A model generated the notes under the pieces. That model saw nothing but the letters and a program-made list of their open reading frames with translations, had not been told where the DNA came from and did not search any database. Shown piece by piece: positions 21,580-36,600 of a stretch of DNA of 64,000 nucleotides (the stretch's first letter is position 1; the number at the start of each line of letters is the position of its first letter). The stretch covers positions 60,471,078 through 60,535,077 of the forward strand of contig NC_134841.1 of the NCBI RefSeq assembly GCF_965363235.1, given 5' to 3'. Source of the stretch: Mytilus galloprovincialis (taxonomy: Eukaryota; Mollusca; Bivalvia; Mytilida; Mytilidae). Made by a program: the position numbers and the translations under genes.

Positions 21580-21679
21580 ATGATACAAGTTTTTCACACT
21601 GAGGACCATTATATCTTACAGGATGGCGATTTTACGCTGTGGTGTAGTAGAACTACAGGAGCTCTTGAACCAAAAAAAG
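21580..21679 (+). CDS. INPP5F: INPP5F exon 1 (residues 1-33)
   Basis: ATG at 21580, donor AAAAAAAG|GTGATT. It encodes MIQVFHTEDHYILQDG and LWCSRTTG, matching the INPP5F N-terminus. Ends in phase 1. Confidence 0.9.
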
Positions 21680-24600
21680 GTGATTTTCAATGTATATCCA
21701 TATACATTTTATATATGTTTATGATAAAAACCTCCAAAAAAAAATATGTTAAAATACAACTGACATGTCCGATTTTTTGGGATACAAGAAATGTTTTAAA
21801 AATTATATTAAGCTGATAAGAATATGTAAAAGGGGAATAAAATGTCATACAATAGACCAATGTCAAGTCCATTTGGATGAATTAGTAACACTGGCTGACC
21901 TAAAGATCAATCTGTGTGCATGACATCAACAAAAATCAAAGCAGAAAATGAACATTCGGTAAAGAGGGACTGTCAGTCAAGGGTACTACTTGTACACGTT
22001 ATTTTTATTTACTTGTAGAAGTAAAAAAAAGATATACTCTTATAAGTAAATAATAATGTTTGAAATAATCTCCCCTTCATTTTCTCAAAAAAATACTTGT
22101 ATAAGTAATTTTTTCTTACAATCCCACAAAATTCCTCAAGTTTTGAGATGTGAAATCATGCCTTTTAAATGATTTTTCCCAGATTTGCTCAAGTTTTTTT
22201 TTTTTTATTAAAGTTCAATGTTTCATCTCATTAATTCAACAAAGAAACTGATTGAGCAAGGCCTTCAAAAATTGCTCATTGGGGGCTTGTAAATGAGCAG
22301 TGATCTGAAGATAACAGACAAATGGTATTTTCATTGTCCATGAAATTACACTTAAATGATAAGTAAAGACTTCTGCAAAGGGTACACAATTTAAAATTCT
22401 ATCATAGAAAAGAAATCTGTAATAGAATTCAAGAAAAGAAGAAAGGATGACTTTTTTACTTATTCAAGTAAAAAAATCTGAGTTTATAAGGGACATAACT
22501 AAGCCATTTTTTTACCTATACAAGTAAATAAAATTCACTTGTATAAGTAATATCCTACAATTTTACTTATATGTATATATTTTTTTTTACCTCTTCTTGA
22601 ATAAGTAGTACCCCTGACTGACTGTAGGGAGGTCATTCTTTTGGAAATCCTGACACCCCAAGGTCTGTTCTACGTCACAAGAAAAACCTTAAAATATGCA
22701 TTATCTGATCGATAGTTATATACTGTCAAAAATATTATTTTTTATAAAGATTTGCAAAACTAAGCATAAAATATAACTTGGGAAAAACTAAAAATTCACT
22801 ATTTTTAAATGCCTTGATATGGGAGATAACTCTGCAAATAAGGCAGAAATAGCAATAAAAATTGATACAAAATTATAACTTTACCGCTTCTACTCATCAA
22901 AATGTATTAATTCCTAATATATTAGCCGTCTTTAAAGTACAACTGATAATAATTATCTACCTTGATTGAGCATCTATCTTTCATGCTAGACAATGCTAAT
23001 AGTTGGTAATGATTATCTACTTGGAATGAGTATCTATCTTTCACACTAGACAATGCTAATAGTTGATAATGATTATCTACCATGATTGATTATTTATATT
23101 TCACAACAGACAATGCTAATAGTTGATAATAATTATCTACCTTGAATGAGTATCTATCTTTCATGCTGGACAATGCTGATAATTGATAATGATTATCTAC
23201 CTTGATTGAGTATTTATCTTTCACACTAGACAATGCTAATAGTTGATAATGATTATCTACCATGAATGAGTATCTACATTGTATCTTTCATGCTAGAAAA
23301 TGTTAACAGTTAATAATGATTACCTACCATGATTGAGTATCTATTTTTCACACTAGGCAATGCTAATAGTTGATAATGATTATCTACCTTGATTGAGTAC
23401 CTATCTTTCACACTAGACAATGCTAATAGTTGATAATGATTGTCTACCATGATTGAGTATCTATCTTTCTCAATAGACAATTCTTATAGTTGATAATGAT
23501 TATCTACCATGATTGAGTATCTATTTTTCACACTAGACAATGCTAATAGTTGATAATGATTATCTACCTTGGTTGAGTATCTATCTTTCAAGCTAGACAA
23601 TGTTAATAGTTGATAATGATTATCTACCATGATTGAGTATTTATCTTTCACGCTAGACAATGCTAACAGTTGATAATGATTATCTACCTTGATTGAGTAT
23701 CTATCTTTCACGCTAGACAATGCTACATGTAACTGTTGATAATGATTATCTACCTTGATTGAGTATCTATCTTTCACGCTAGACAATGCTACATGTAACT
23801 GTTGATAATGATTATCTACCTTGATTGAGTATCTATCTTTCACACTAGACAATTCTAATAGTTGATAATGATTATCTACCATGATTGAGTATCTATCTTT
23901 CTCACTAAACAATTCTTACAGTTGATAATGATTATCTACCATGATTGAGTATCTATTTTTCACACTAGATATGCTAATAGTTGATAATGATTATCTACCT
24001 TGGTTGAGTATCTATCTTTCAAGCTAGACAATGTTAATAGTTGATAATAATTACCTACCTTTATTGAGTATCTATCTTTCACGCTAGACAATGCTAACAG
24101 TTGATAATGATTATCTACCTTGATTGAGTATCTATCTTTCACGTTAGACAATGCTAACAGTTGATAATGATTATCTACCTTGATTGAGTATCTATCTTTC
24201 ATGCCAGACAATGCTAACAGTTGATAATGATTATCTACCTTGATTGAGTATCTATCTTTCACGCTAGACAATGCTAACAGTTGATGCTATCTTTCACGCT
24301 AGACAATGCTAACAGTTGATAATGATTATCTACCTTCACCTTGATTGAGTATCTATCTTTCACACTAGACAATGCTAACACTTGATAATGATTATCTACC
24401 TTGATTGAGTATCTATCTTTCACGCTAGACAATGCTAATAGTTGATAATGATTATCTACCTTGATTGAGTATCTATCTTTCACACTAGACAATTCTAATA
24501 GTTGATAATGATTATCTACCATGATTGAGTATCTATCTTTCTCACTAGACAATTCTTATAGTTGATAATGATTATCTACCATGATTGAGTATCTATTTTT

Positions 24601-27600
24601 CACACTAGACAATGCTAATAGTTGATAATGATTATCTACCTTGGTTGAGTATCTATCTTTCAAGCTAGACAATGTTAATAGTTGATAATAATTACCTACC
24701 TTTATTGAGTATCTATCTTTCACGCTAGACAATGCTAACAGTTGATAATGATTATCTACCTTGATTGAGTATCTATCTTTCACGTTAGACAATGCTAACA
24801 GTTGATAATGATTATCTACCTTGATTGAGTATCTATCTTTCATGCCAGACAATGCTAACAGTTGATAATGATTATCTACCTCGATTGAGTATCTATCTTT
24901 CACACTAGACAATGCTAACACTTGATAATGATTATCTACCTTGATTGAGTATCTATCTTTCAAGCTTAGCATGATTAAATTGTCTAAGACAATGTTAATA
25001 ATGCTAATAGTAATTAGTTTATATTGGGGTCTTCTTCCTGTCCATGTTTAATTATATTACCTGCATCGATTTCTTTGAAACATCAGAGACAAGTATTTGG
25101 ATTGGAATAACTGAACCTAAATATAAATTGCTGGTTTTATATTAATGTATAAGAACAATATACATGCATTTACATTGTCTGAAATAAAATGTTTTCCAGA
25201 TGTGTTGTGGAATGGAGCTACTATATCTTTTATATAGCTAATGAGTACATAAATGGACTTCATTCACATCTAACAAATCATGATAAGAGCATTTTATACC
25301 TGCAATCCTATTTCATTCTTTATAAATAAATAAGAAAGAGAAATTAATGCTTCCAAAGAATCAATGTCTAAGGGGTATTTTATCATTATCATCTGGCTTT
25401 TAAACAATTTAATAATACATGTAGCTCAGTTCTGTCTTAATTATGATGTACCAAAGAGCAGTCAGACCAATAACCTGGTTCATCATTGATCTTTTAGACC
25501 ATTAATGTTTAACTATATATAAAAATTGTAATAAGAAGTGAATCAATTCCCAAGAAAGTATCTTTTATCTAACCTGATCAAATAATATTGATTCTTTAAT
25601 CATCAGTAATTAAAAATTGTTGTTTTTTCACATAATTATTTATTTCATGCATGTTTGTGATTTAAAAAAAAAAGCTATGTTTGAACTTTTTAAAAATAGC
25701 CATTACAATTGAAACAAAAACTCTACATGCTTTAGTTTTTGGAAAGATTGGAACTTGTTCTAAATCTTTCCTTAGGCACTGGCCTCCCTAACAACACGAC
25801 AGGTTAGCTACTATTACTGCATGTATTCACACTGAAATATAGTTCCCTGTAGTTCTCATGTATGTGCACATAATACACATATAAACTGTGAAAAATGGGT
25901 ATATTTTTGAAGCAGTTCATTCAAGAATGTATGTAATTAAGGTGTGTTGATGTGCAGGCTTTTTTAAAAGCATTTTGATTAGGTAATTGAGTATGGATAC
26001 AATAATAGTATGATTGACAACTGTCATTATCACCAAACAATCAGGGACAAGGTGGACCTTAAATTAAAATGCCCCACCTCCTAAACTGTCAATCAAATTG
26101 ACCACATTACTTATCAACATCAGTGTTACATAATTATACAGACCCACTATACATTTCAATCAGGCCTGGGGTAATGGTAATTTGTAATTGTAATGCATTG
26201 TAATATTACATTTTTTGGATGTAATGCAAAGTAATTTGTAATGCACATTTTCTGCATTACAATTACATGTAATGTAATGATTACTTTAGTTAAAAATTGA
26301 TGTAATGCCTCCATTACAGTACATTACTTTTCATTACAAATTGGTAAAATAGATAAAATTGAAGAATATTGTATAATAAAAATAAAATATTAACAAAAAC
26401 AAAAGAAAGTATGGAATAAAATTTTTGTCACAGTTAATTACTGTATTAAATAAATTACATCAATCTTTAAAACACACACTAAGGTAAGAAATATAAAATG
26501 GTAAAAAATATCAAGTCTTTGATCTTGGTTTCTGATATTTGTTTAATATGATATGGGAATATTTTGGTGTTTGGTGGTCTATGAAAAGTCTTATAAAAAA
26601 AATTATCAAACAAAACTATATAGATCAATGAAAAAAAATGAAGATGAAAATTTCATAATTCTATACACACCTTACATGTATTTCAATGAAATATTGAATA
26701 TATCAAACAACATTTTTAAACCAAACTGTGGTTTGGGTCGTGTCTGTGTTGTTATTTCACCTAATTTAATATCACAATGTTTTTATTGCAATCAAATCTT
26801 CTCAACTTATGTTTGTCCTCACAGATCCCTTAGGCATTTCACAAGATAATCCTTTAATGACACATTTATTATATCCCTTTGAAATCCTTAATGATGTCTT
26901 AATGATTAAGTGATCAATGTTAGAAACAAAATTATATGATAATTTATTTATTTTTTACCACCACCTAAGAAACTTGAAAGTGACTTTTTCAGTTTCATGC
27001 CTCCTACTTCAATCAAAGGGTATAGACACAGGTACGGTGCAGTACATGATGTTGACATCTACTTGTCTGAGCCATGTGAAGAAATTTCAATCAATGTACT
27101 GGAATAATGGAAGTCAAATTCAGTGTGCCTTTCTTCTTTGGCTAATACAGCTATCAAGTATTTAGCCATTTCCCACACATAAGCTCCTGTAGAAAGGCTT
27201 TTAAGTATTGCGGGAAAGGTGTACAGAACTGATCGCTGTTCTCTTAACGGCATCACATTTAAACCACTTATGATGATAAAGTGCACATATTAATTAACCA
27301 GTATTTGAAGTCTATGTACCTAACACTGTATACAGTTGTACATATGTACATATACCTTTGTTTTTGAAATGCTTTTTGTTTTTATATTGAAAAAGTAATG
27401 TGTAATGTAATGCATTACACAGGCAAAGTAATTGTAATGTAATGCATTACATGTGAGAAAAAATGTAATTGTAATTGTAATTGTAATGGAAGAATCACAA
27501 AGTAATTGTAATGTAATGCATTACATTGCAGTGTAATGGCCCCAGGCCTGATTTCAATGCACAAATATTTGACCTCATAATTGAATACACAAATGTACAT

Positions 27601-30600
27601 ATTAGATGTTTGATATATAAGGATGATAGATTTATTTATTGCCTATTACTTTTGATCTACATTACATAAATTGAATCTGTAAATTATGTCTGAAAGATAA
27701 ATGATTAATTAAGGATTAACACCATCTTTAAAAGAAAATGAAATATAAATATGAATACTGTGGAATCATTATTATCCGTTGGATACCAATTTTCGTGGAT
27801 TTCGTGGGTAAAGCTGAACCACGAAATTAAATGTTTAACGAATGACAAATTTTCTATAGGCGTGTATGCAGACTTTTGCAAAACCACGAAATCAGATATC
27901 CACGAACATGCAAGTTTTCCTTAATCCACGAAAATTGGTACCCACGAAAATAAATGAATCCATAGTATATAAAAGGTATTCAAGTAAGGCCTATATTATA
28001 TATAGTATAATTTACTTGATAAATTTCCAATAATTCAACAATTTATGATGGTTCACTTTTTATTATTATCAGAAATTGGCTTGAAACAGTTTTTAAATTT
28101 TAAAACTTTTAATTATAATCAACCATTTTTTATTAATTATTCCCCATCAATCATTATGTCTATTTTAGTCCTTTGAATTTTTATAAGAAGTGAATATATA
28201 TTTTTGCTATCAAGAAAAATCTGCATTTCAATAATATAAGTTTTTTAATTTGTTTACATTGAAAAAGTAAATTTTCAATGCCCTGTGCTGAATAAATACT
28301 TTATAACTTGATCAAAATGCACTCTACAACTCTTAATTTTCAATGTCATATATTATAACCTATGTTTCAACTATAAAAATGCCCCAAAACAACATTTTTA
28401 GATTATTTTTGTTGACACTTTAAAGTTCTTAGCTGTTTGTCTAGAACTTATGTCTTACAAGGAATTGGTAACATTTACTAGAAGAATTTTTGATTTGCAA
28501 TTTTTTTTTTAATTTTTTTAAACATGTTCAAAGCAGGCAACAATATTTGGATAAGATATAAACTGCAGTTTGAATAAAATTGTGAAAATTAAGAGACCCA
28601 TATTATTTAATTTGAGCTCATTTTATCTTCATACTGGAAAAGCACTTTTATTCCTGCTAGAGACCTGCTGTTTATGCAATTTTCAGCAATACAGTTTTTT
28701 TAATGTTCTTTTGTCCCCATCATACCTTAATATGAAGTTATTCAAACTACTCTTCCAATCTTTCTACAGGTGCTATCCAGCACTTTGATTTCTGTAAATT
28801 TAGTATTTGTAAAGAATTCCTCTATATTATGAAGTATGACATCAACAGAAATATAAAGTCAAAGAAAAAAATGAAAAACTGAATATGTAATATCCAGCAG
28901 CTGAATTAAAAAACAAAATATCAGTTCGACACATCATGCTACATGTTCTAGGGAGTAATAATTTAACTTTAGCAGGGGTGAGGGAGGGGTGATTGTGTTT
29001 TTTTTGTCAGATTTAAATGCAAACTTTTTTTAAAAGTTTTATGCACTCTCAATCAATTTTTTTTCTTCTTTAAAATACAACACTATAAGGTATGGGGAAA
29101 ATCTGGAATCAAAATACTTTTTTTGGGTGACATCAGCTTGACCTCAATATTTTTCTTTCATAAAATTGGGGATCATAATATTTTTTTTAGGAAACCACCG
29201 TCCTCCCCTGTATTCCCCCCATCACCCTGGCCCCAAATCCCCCAAATCCCCCATAAAATTTTAATGGTTGTTTCCTTAACCCTATTGATTTGACCTTTTG
29301 TATATAACTCAAAAACTAATTTTTACACTTATAATGCCTATAGTCCCTCACTTTATTCATTAAAGAAAAAATTGAAAGTCAAGTGATTAACTTTAATAAT
29401 TGATTAGGATAGGCTCTATTAAGCTGCCTCATACTATAAATTCAATAGTCAGTGTCGTGAAAAAATAAATTGCAATATTTAGATGATATTTATTACTATT
29501 AATTAATTGAAAATAGTAAAAGGTTATCTAACATATCTCTTAGAAACCAGTGTGGTTAATTCTAAATATTAAGCTGAAAGATAATTGAACTGTCCAGTAG
29601 TGTCATACATTCATGACCATTTCATGATGGTGCATTCTTGATCTCTATGACATTGACCTTTCACATCAAGTTCACTTTTTACAACTGCAACAAAATGACA
29701 TTTTACTTTTCGAATGTTAGAACTTAAGTTTTGTGATTCATCATGTTTATTGTAAATGTAGGATGTAGTGAAGGAAACAAACAAGCAAACAAACAAACAA
29801 ACAAATATTTTATTTGCCAATCACAGCGCATGAAAACAAAACATTTTGTCTCACAGGCATATCATCTTTCACATGTTTTTGAAGGACAACAATCCAACAA
29901 TAATCTTTTCCATCATGTATGATATATTTGTATGATATTTTATTCTTATAGGTATAGACTTATGTTCAGCATGGAATCCTGTTTGTATTGGAATGGTCTA
30001 TGGGGTTATTGGAAAGGTCAAAGTTCACCCAGGTAAGATGAATACAATGGCAGATCCAGAAATTTTCAGAAGGGGCACACTCAAATCATGCTTTAGTGAT
30101 TCCCTAGATAATCGAATTACTATAGAATGTACATTTAAATTAATAAAGGTTGTTTTAGTTATGACTTACAATAATGTGTAAACTCTGCTGACATACCCAC
30201 AAACTGAATATTTTCTGCAGGAATTCATGTTTAGATAGTGTGCAAAAGGTCAAATTTATACATTAAAAAACTTTTTAACTTTTATTACTTTAAATTTCAC
30301 AAATAGACTCCCATATGTCCTTTTATTTATATAATATTTCAGCATTACCTTAACTTAATAGCCACATAACACATTGAGATCTGATACATCAGTATATATA
30401 CAAAATGTATTTAAAGTATGACCCCCATTTCATTATATTTTTTTTGTTTTTAAGCTTAAGTTTAAAATTACTTAAGGGAGATAAGCAGATACAATCTCTT
30501 TTATAATCACTTATTAAAAGTTGTTTTTTAAGCCTAATTTTTTCCATTTATAAATCACCCAAAAATTCTAGATGAATTATTTTTTTACTTTTGTTTTAAT

Positions 30601-33600
30601 TTTAATTTTTTGCAATATAACTTACAGATTTTTTTTTAAAAGAAAAACGATCAATTTCAAAAATATAAGTGACTCGCTCATACATTCTTAGGAAGACATT
30701 TCTATTTCTTATGGTTAACCACAGTTTGTGAAAATTTACGACAATTTTTGTAGATTTATTAGTGCAATGCTACGTACATATTTTGATCAGATCAATAATG
30801 ACACACACTATAATACTTGATGATTATGCAATTCTCTATAGATTGTTTGAAAGAACTTTACTAATGTGTCTGGCTCCTTTTATCCATTTTCATATATGAT
30901 GACCTATAGGTCCACTTTGAATATCATTTATAAGCCTGATCTATGTCCCTTTGACATGCCACACATCAGACATTTTGTCATTTAGTCACCAACAATGAAC
31001 AGAAACAATCTATACTCTTAAAATTGTTTCTCCTTGGGTATTTGTCAAATTAGCTGTTGTCAGTTAATTTTAATTTTGACAAATAGTTTGGGAATTTGTT
31101 TTTATATTTATAAAGCATTATCATGATTATATGACATTCGTATAACAACTTGTATGACTGTTTAATAACATCTGTTAAGTTTTCATGTAATTAGAAAATA
31201 TTTTTTTTCAAAGTTTGAAATTCCTAAGGAGTGCCAGATCCAGAAGGGGGATTCTGGGGGTTGAAACCCCCTTTTTTCGGTTAATCAATGCATTTGAATG
31301 GGACATATGGTCATGAGCTTCATATTTCAACAGAAACATATATATATAGAATATCACTGAAAGAAAATCGATAAAATTGAGATTGATAACTGTTTTTCTT
31401 TTTTTTTTGTATTTCTTTTTTTCATCAGAATATTGAATTAATCAATTTACTTTCAACTTTGATTTGTGTGTTAGAGACAGAGTTGTCACTGAACAAATGT
31501 TGTTTTGTTTCTCTCTTATTCAAATATACATATCTAATCCAAAAAATTCTTCAATTCATGTACATTATATATAACCTTCTGTTTGTGAAGATTATTAATT
31601 AGTTATGAACAAACAAAAATATTAACTTCATATATCAACCATTATAAAAATAAGGAGATGTAATAAGATTGCCAATGAGACAAGTAACCACCAAAGATCA
31701 AATGAAGTGGCTGTATACAATTATGGGCAACAATTTGGCTATCACCAATGAGAAATACCCATACCACATAGTTGGTTTTAAAAGACCCAGACATGAAAAA
31801 TATGAAATAATTCATTTGTGAAAACGTTGATATATGTATCTTTAAGAAATAATTTAGAGGGCTTGAATATACAAATGTATCATGATTTTACCACAGGTTG
31901 AGCCTTTAAGCCAAATATTTTACCCTGGGTGATAGCGAGGGGTAAAATATCTGCATATTTAAGGGACCACCCATTGTAAAATCCTGATATAGTCAAGCCC
32001 CCACGAATTATTTCAATTCTAATAGAACAAATACAGCAATTTTTTTGGATCCAAGGTTGAGAAAGGGAACATTTTCAATCACAAGGATTCCTTTTTTAGA
32101 TTAAGTTTGCTATACTTGAGTTATATTTTCAGAATCAGAATGGAGTTTGTTATTAATCAAACAAAGAGCTCATGTTGGTAGAATAGACATACACGATATT
32201 TATAAGATCCACAAGATAGCTGTGATACCACTTTCTGGTAATGACCCAGGGGAATTGGACTTAGAGGTACATAGTATATGAATTTCATTAAGATACTGTT
32301 CTTTTATAGGAGGGGCCTGATGGGTAATTTTCGTTCTTTGTAATAGGTGCATTTTTGCTATCTTGATCCGTTTTTCTACAGATTTTTTTTTATATTTTCG
32401 TGATCCGTTATCATGGAAATTTATTTTCTGTGAATCGTGATTGACAAAATAATCAACTCTTGAATCATGATGTCTTGATGAGACCCCCCCCATCAGGCCC
32501 CTCATATTGCATTGGGAATATTATTATGTTTAAACATGATTATTCCTATAGATGAAGGTGTAAGTCATTATCATAAGAGGATTAGTTGTGTGGAAATAGT
32601 TAAAGCATGCTAGATATGTAACTTTTCATACAGTATTGCAGAGCAGCGTCAGTACTTAATGTTAAATAGATGTATAAAAAAAATGTGATATGATTGCCAA
32701 TGAGACAACTCTCCACAAGAGACCAATTAAAAAAGAAATTGACAGCAGCTTTAGGTCACTGTACAGCCTTTGACAATGAGCAAAGCCCATATTATACTGC
32801 ATACTCAGCTATAAAAGGCCCCGAAATCACAAATGTAAAACAAATCAAATGAGAAAACTTACGGCCTAATTAATGTAAAAAAAAAAAAATGTAAAAAACC
32901 CAACACAGTAACAAACAACAACCACTGAAATACAGGCTCCTGACTCACAGTCAAACACTGTCAGTACAAACATGACAGAAGTTTGATTGAATGACTTGCA
33001 AGACATGTTTATTCCAAACAAAACACATGGTTGTCATCTGTTTATGTGGTTCATAAGTGTTACTTGTTTCAATATAGATTAGATCATTGGTTTTCTTGTT
33101 TCAATAGTTTTACACTAGTATTTTTTGGGGCCCTTTATAGCTTGCTATTTGGTGTGAGCCAAGGCTCTGTGTTGAAGGCCGTACCTGGACCTATAATGGT
33201 TTACTTTTATAAATTGTGACTTGGATGGAGAGTTGTCTCATTGGCACTCATGCCACGTCTTCCTATAACTACATAATGTAATACTTAATTTCTTTCATAC
33301 ACATAACCAATGTTTAATTAACACATGTTTTAAGATAGGGAAAAAAAACAAGGTATAGTTAAGCAATTATAATACTGATTTCATCAGTACTTTTATCAGG
33401 TCAAATTAATGCACAATTAAGATAACTTGAAAAAGTACTACACCAACAAATTGTTAAAGTTCAATGCATGATTAAAAAATCCTACATTATTTGTACATCA
33501 TTAAATATTTTTTTCTTAATATCCATTACTTGTCAGTTTTTTTTAAACCAGAGTGATAATTTTTGAAAATTGGACAGAAAGTTGGAAGAAATTTAGCAAA

Positions 33601-36600
33601 ATTTGGATTTTTTCATACTTAATGCAATTGATAACAACGAGTCTGTTGAGATTAACTGTCTGGTGAAGCATTGGTAATAAAAATGGCAGCAGTGATAACA
33701 CATAGGTTTCCATTTGAGTCTGTGGAGAACAACTGCTTTGTGCTGTTCTGGTAATAAAAAAGAGATTCCACATAGGTTCCCGATGGATCAAAGAAGATAA
33801 TGTTTTCATTATTTTTCAAAGTAAATTGCCACTAACATGACCACCTCAAAAATATTTTCATAATTTCAATAAGTTGATTTTAAACTCTTATAAGAATCAA
33901 ATCTGAAAGCCTGAAATATTATATCTAGGGCCAATTTGTTCTTTTTATGTAAGCTAGATAGATTGGGTTTTAGAAGAGCTATTCATGACTGTGTACATAA
34001 ATGAATCATGTGTAAAATGCTATTAAATTGTTTTATATTTTTATTTTGTATATGTAGCTGTGTAGAATGCATCATTTTGGGATAAAGAAAGCTTCCTTAG
34101 CTGAACCTGATGGTAGCACAGGGAAACAGATACAGAAAAAACTAAAGTCAATTAAGATTGCTGCTTCAGAAAATATTAAACCAAAGAACGTAAGATTTAA
34201 AACAAATTAAAAATCAGCTAAAAACGTTTTTTGAACAGCTTTTTATATGCAAGTGTCCACACTGTAGGTTTTGAAGGTTTGGAATTACGTTATCAAGTCA
34301 AAAACTGAACAAACTATGAAAATAAGGTGGTACCTAACACTATAGGGAGATAACTCTGTTAAATCAGCTAAACGTTTTAATCACGTTGTATTGTTAAGCC
34401 AATATTGGTCAAACTGCTATATATCCAATGTAATTTTTCCAAGAGAATGATTGGTTCAAGTTTTTTGAAATTTTTGTTTCTTTGTCAAAGGGTCAAAGTA
34501 AATATTTTGTCAAAATATCATGAAAATTAAACGAGCCAAATTAATTTTAGCCAAGGTGTTCGGTACCCCCTTAAAAATACACTTTGAAATAAAAACGAAG
34601 CAGTGCATCAAAGTGAACAAATGTTTGATTAAGATATATTTGCTATACCCCGATGTCAAGTTGTTTTTATGCCTCTGCTTATAACCATAAAACTCAGATC
34701 AAGTATGACAATGTATGAACTTGGTTAGTGTTGCCTTAATAGTTCTAGAGTTATGCTCCTTTATAACATAATATGCAACTGAGGGATCATTTGTGTGCCA
34801 TGGAAACACACATTGGTCGACCTGAGGTCAATCTGCAAATACAATGACATTTAACAATCAGTTCTTACTGCAACATTTTAACATATGCATTGTGACATAG
34901 GAAATTTTTGAGAAAGTTCACAAATTGATAGTCATCTATTTATCTTTTGGATATGTAAACTTTATTGTAGTATTTACGCAGGTCTAGGAAAAGTTGACAG
35001 AAAAAAATATTTGTTTTCAAACAAGAAGAAATTTAATTTTGAGAAAATGTTCTCCTTCATGTGTTTTACAGAAGAATTTCATGTGAAGTCTTAGCTGTAT
35101 AAAGAGGCAAACTTTCATAAGAAAGGTTAACACCAAAATAAATTTGTATTATAGCATCTGTTGTTAAACAGGTTTCAATTTGCAAATATATTGTTTTTAT
35201 TGATTGAAAGCTGTATTTATAGCTTAAACTCAACCACCTACAACCCTTTATGTATAGGCCTGTTGATTTATAATTACTTTTCTTTTACAGAAAGAATCCA
35301 AAGATAAAGACAAGTTTATCAAAAGAATAATGGAGGTATGCTTGTATCTTAAGAGTGAAAAAATCTATTTTCTAATTTTACATTTAGACCTGTTCTCGAT
35401 TATTTCTCCTAAAATAATTTATTGGAAATTAGAAATGTAAAGATTTTCTCTGAGAAATAAAGGATTATTTAACCCGACTTGAAATTGAAGATTTGGCCCC
35501 TAAAGTACTTAATTTTGATAAACAACCACCAGTACATAAATTCCAAAATTTGTTTTGGCATAAACAGACACAGTTAAAATTAAGCATTAAAGTAGTGAAA
35601 TTAATATTATGCAACATTTATTTTCTAGTAGATAGTTCAGGGTTGGCAAAGTATTACCTGCCCAGGTTTTACCGGGCTGGGCAATACTCCCAGAAACGGG
35701 TAATACTGGGCAATACTGGACAATATGATTTTTTAAGCTTATTTCAACACAGAGTAGTAAAGACTTGTTGTTAGTTCGAAGTATTATAGCTAAATATATC
35801 CATTTTAAACAGATAACCCTTGAGAGTAATTTCTAGAAGATTAAAAATTCAATTTCATTCCTTCTCCACTCAAATTCTATTTAGGCGAAATACAAGATTT
35901 GCACATTATGGGATTCCTTGTTAACTTCCAAGCATTGTTTCAATAATCCAAACTGATAATTGGCACATTCCCTGTTTCCATTCTCTATTCACGATTTTTA
36001 TGATTCATGAAAAATAAGGTTTATGCTTGTAAAATCTGTATGAATTGACAGCTATGTAAATGATATTTACAAAAGTAATTTAGATAAACAGTGTCAGATT
36101 TAGGAGGAAAGGATGGGAAAGGGGGGCATACACTCCTTTGGTTAGAAAATATGTATGTAGGACTCTAAAGTGCGATGGGGACGCTAAAGTAAGATGGTCA
36201 CGCTATAGTGCGATGGTCTACGCTAAAGTGCGATTCCTACATATGCTAAAGTCTGATGGTCTGCGAAAGTATAGACATACGATAAGTAGTTGGATTATGA
36301 CGTTGTCAGTTGTTTATACAAACTAAAAATGAACACCCTGAAAGACAAATTACAAATATTTGATTAAGAACTTATCAAGCAAATGTCAATGACTTAATTA
36401 ATTTAAACCTTACCGTGCATTGTCGACTAAAGCAAAAGTGTTTTATTTTGGTAGCTGGAAGAAGAACTTTTATCCTGCAGTCGACCGTTTTACTTTAGGC
36501 CCTATAGATATAGTATTCACATAACTTTCCTTTATCCTGCTTTTATTAGAAACGAACGGATGCATTTGAATCATTGTTTATGTTTGCAGTTTATTTTGCG

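Noticed and set aside
23484..24972. Several minus-strand open frames of 92-142 codons with a 20-residue repeat
   Set aside because: They come from a 60-bp satellite whose period is divisible by three. Frames break at indels, no start context or splice model links them, and they lie inside an intron.
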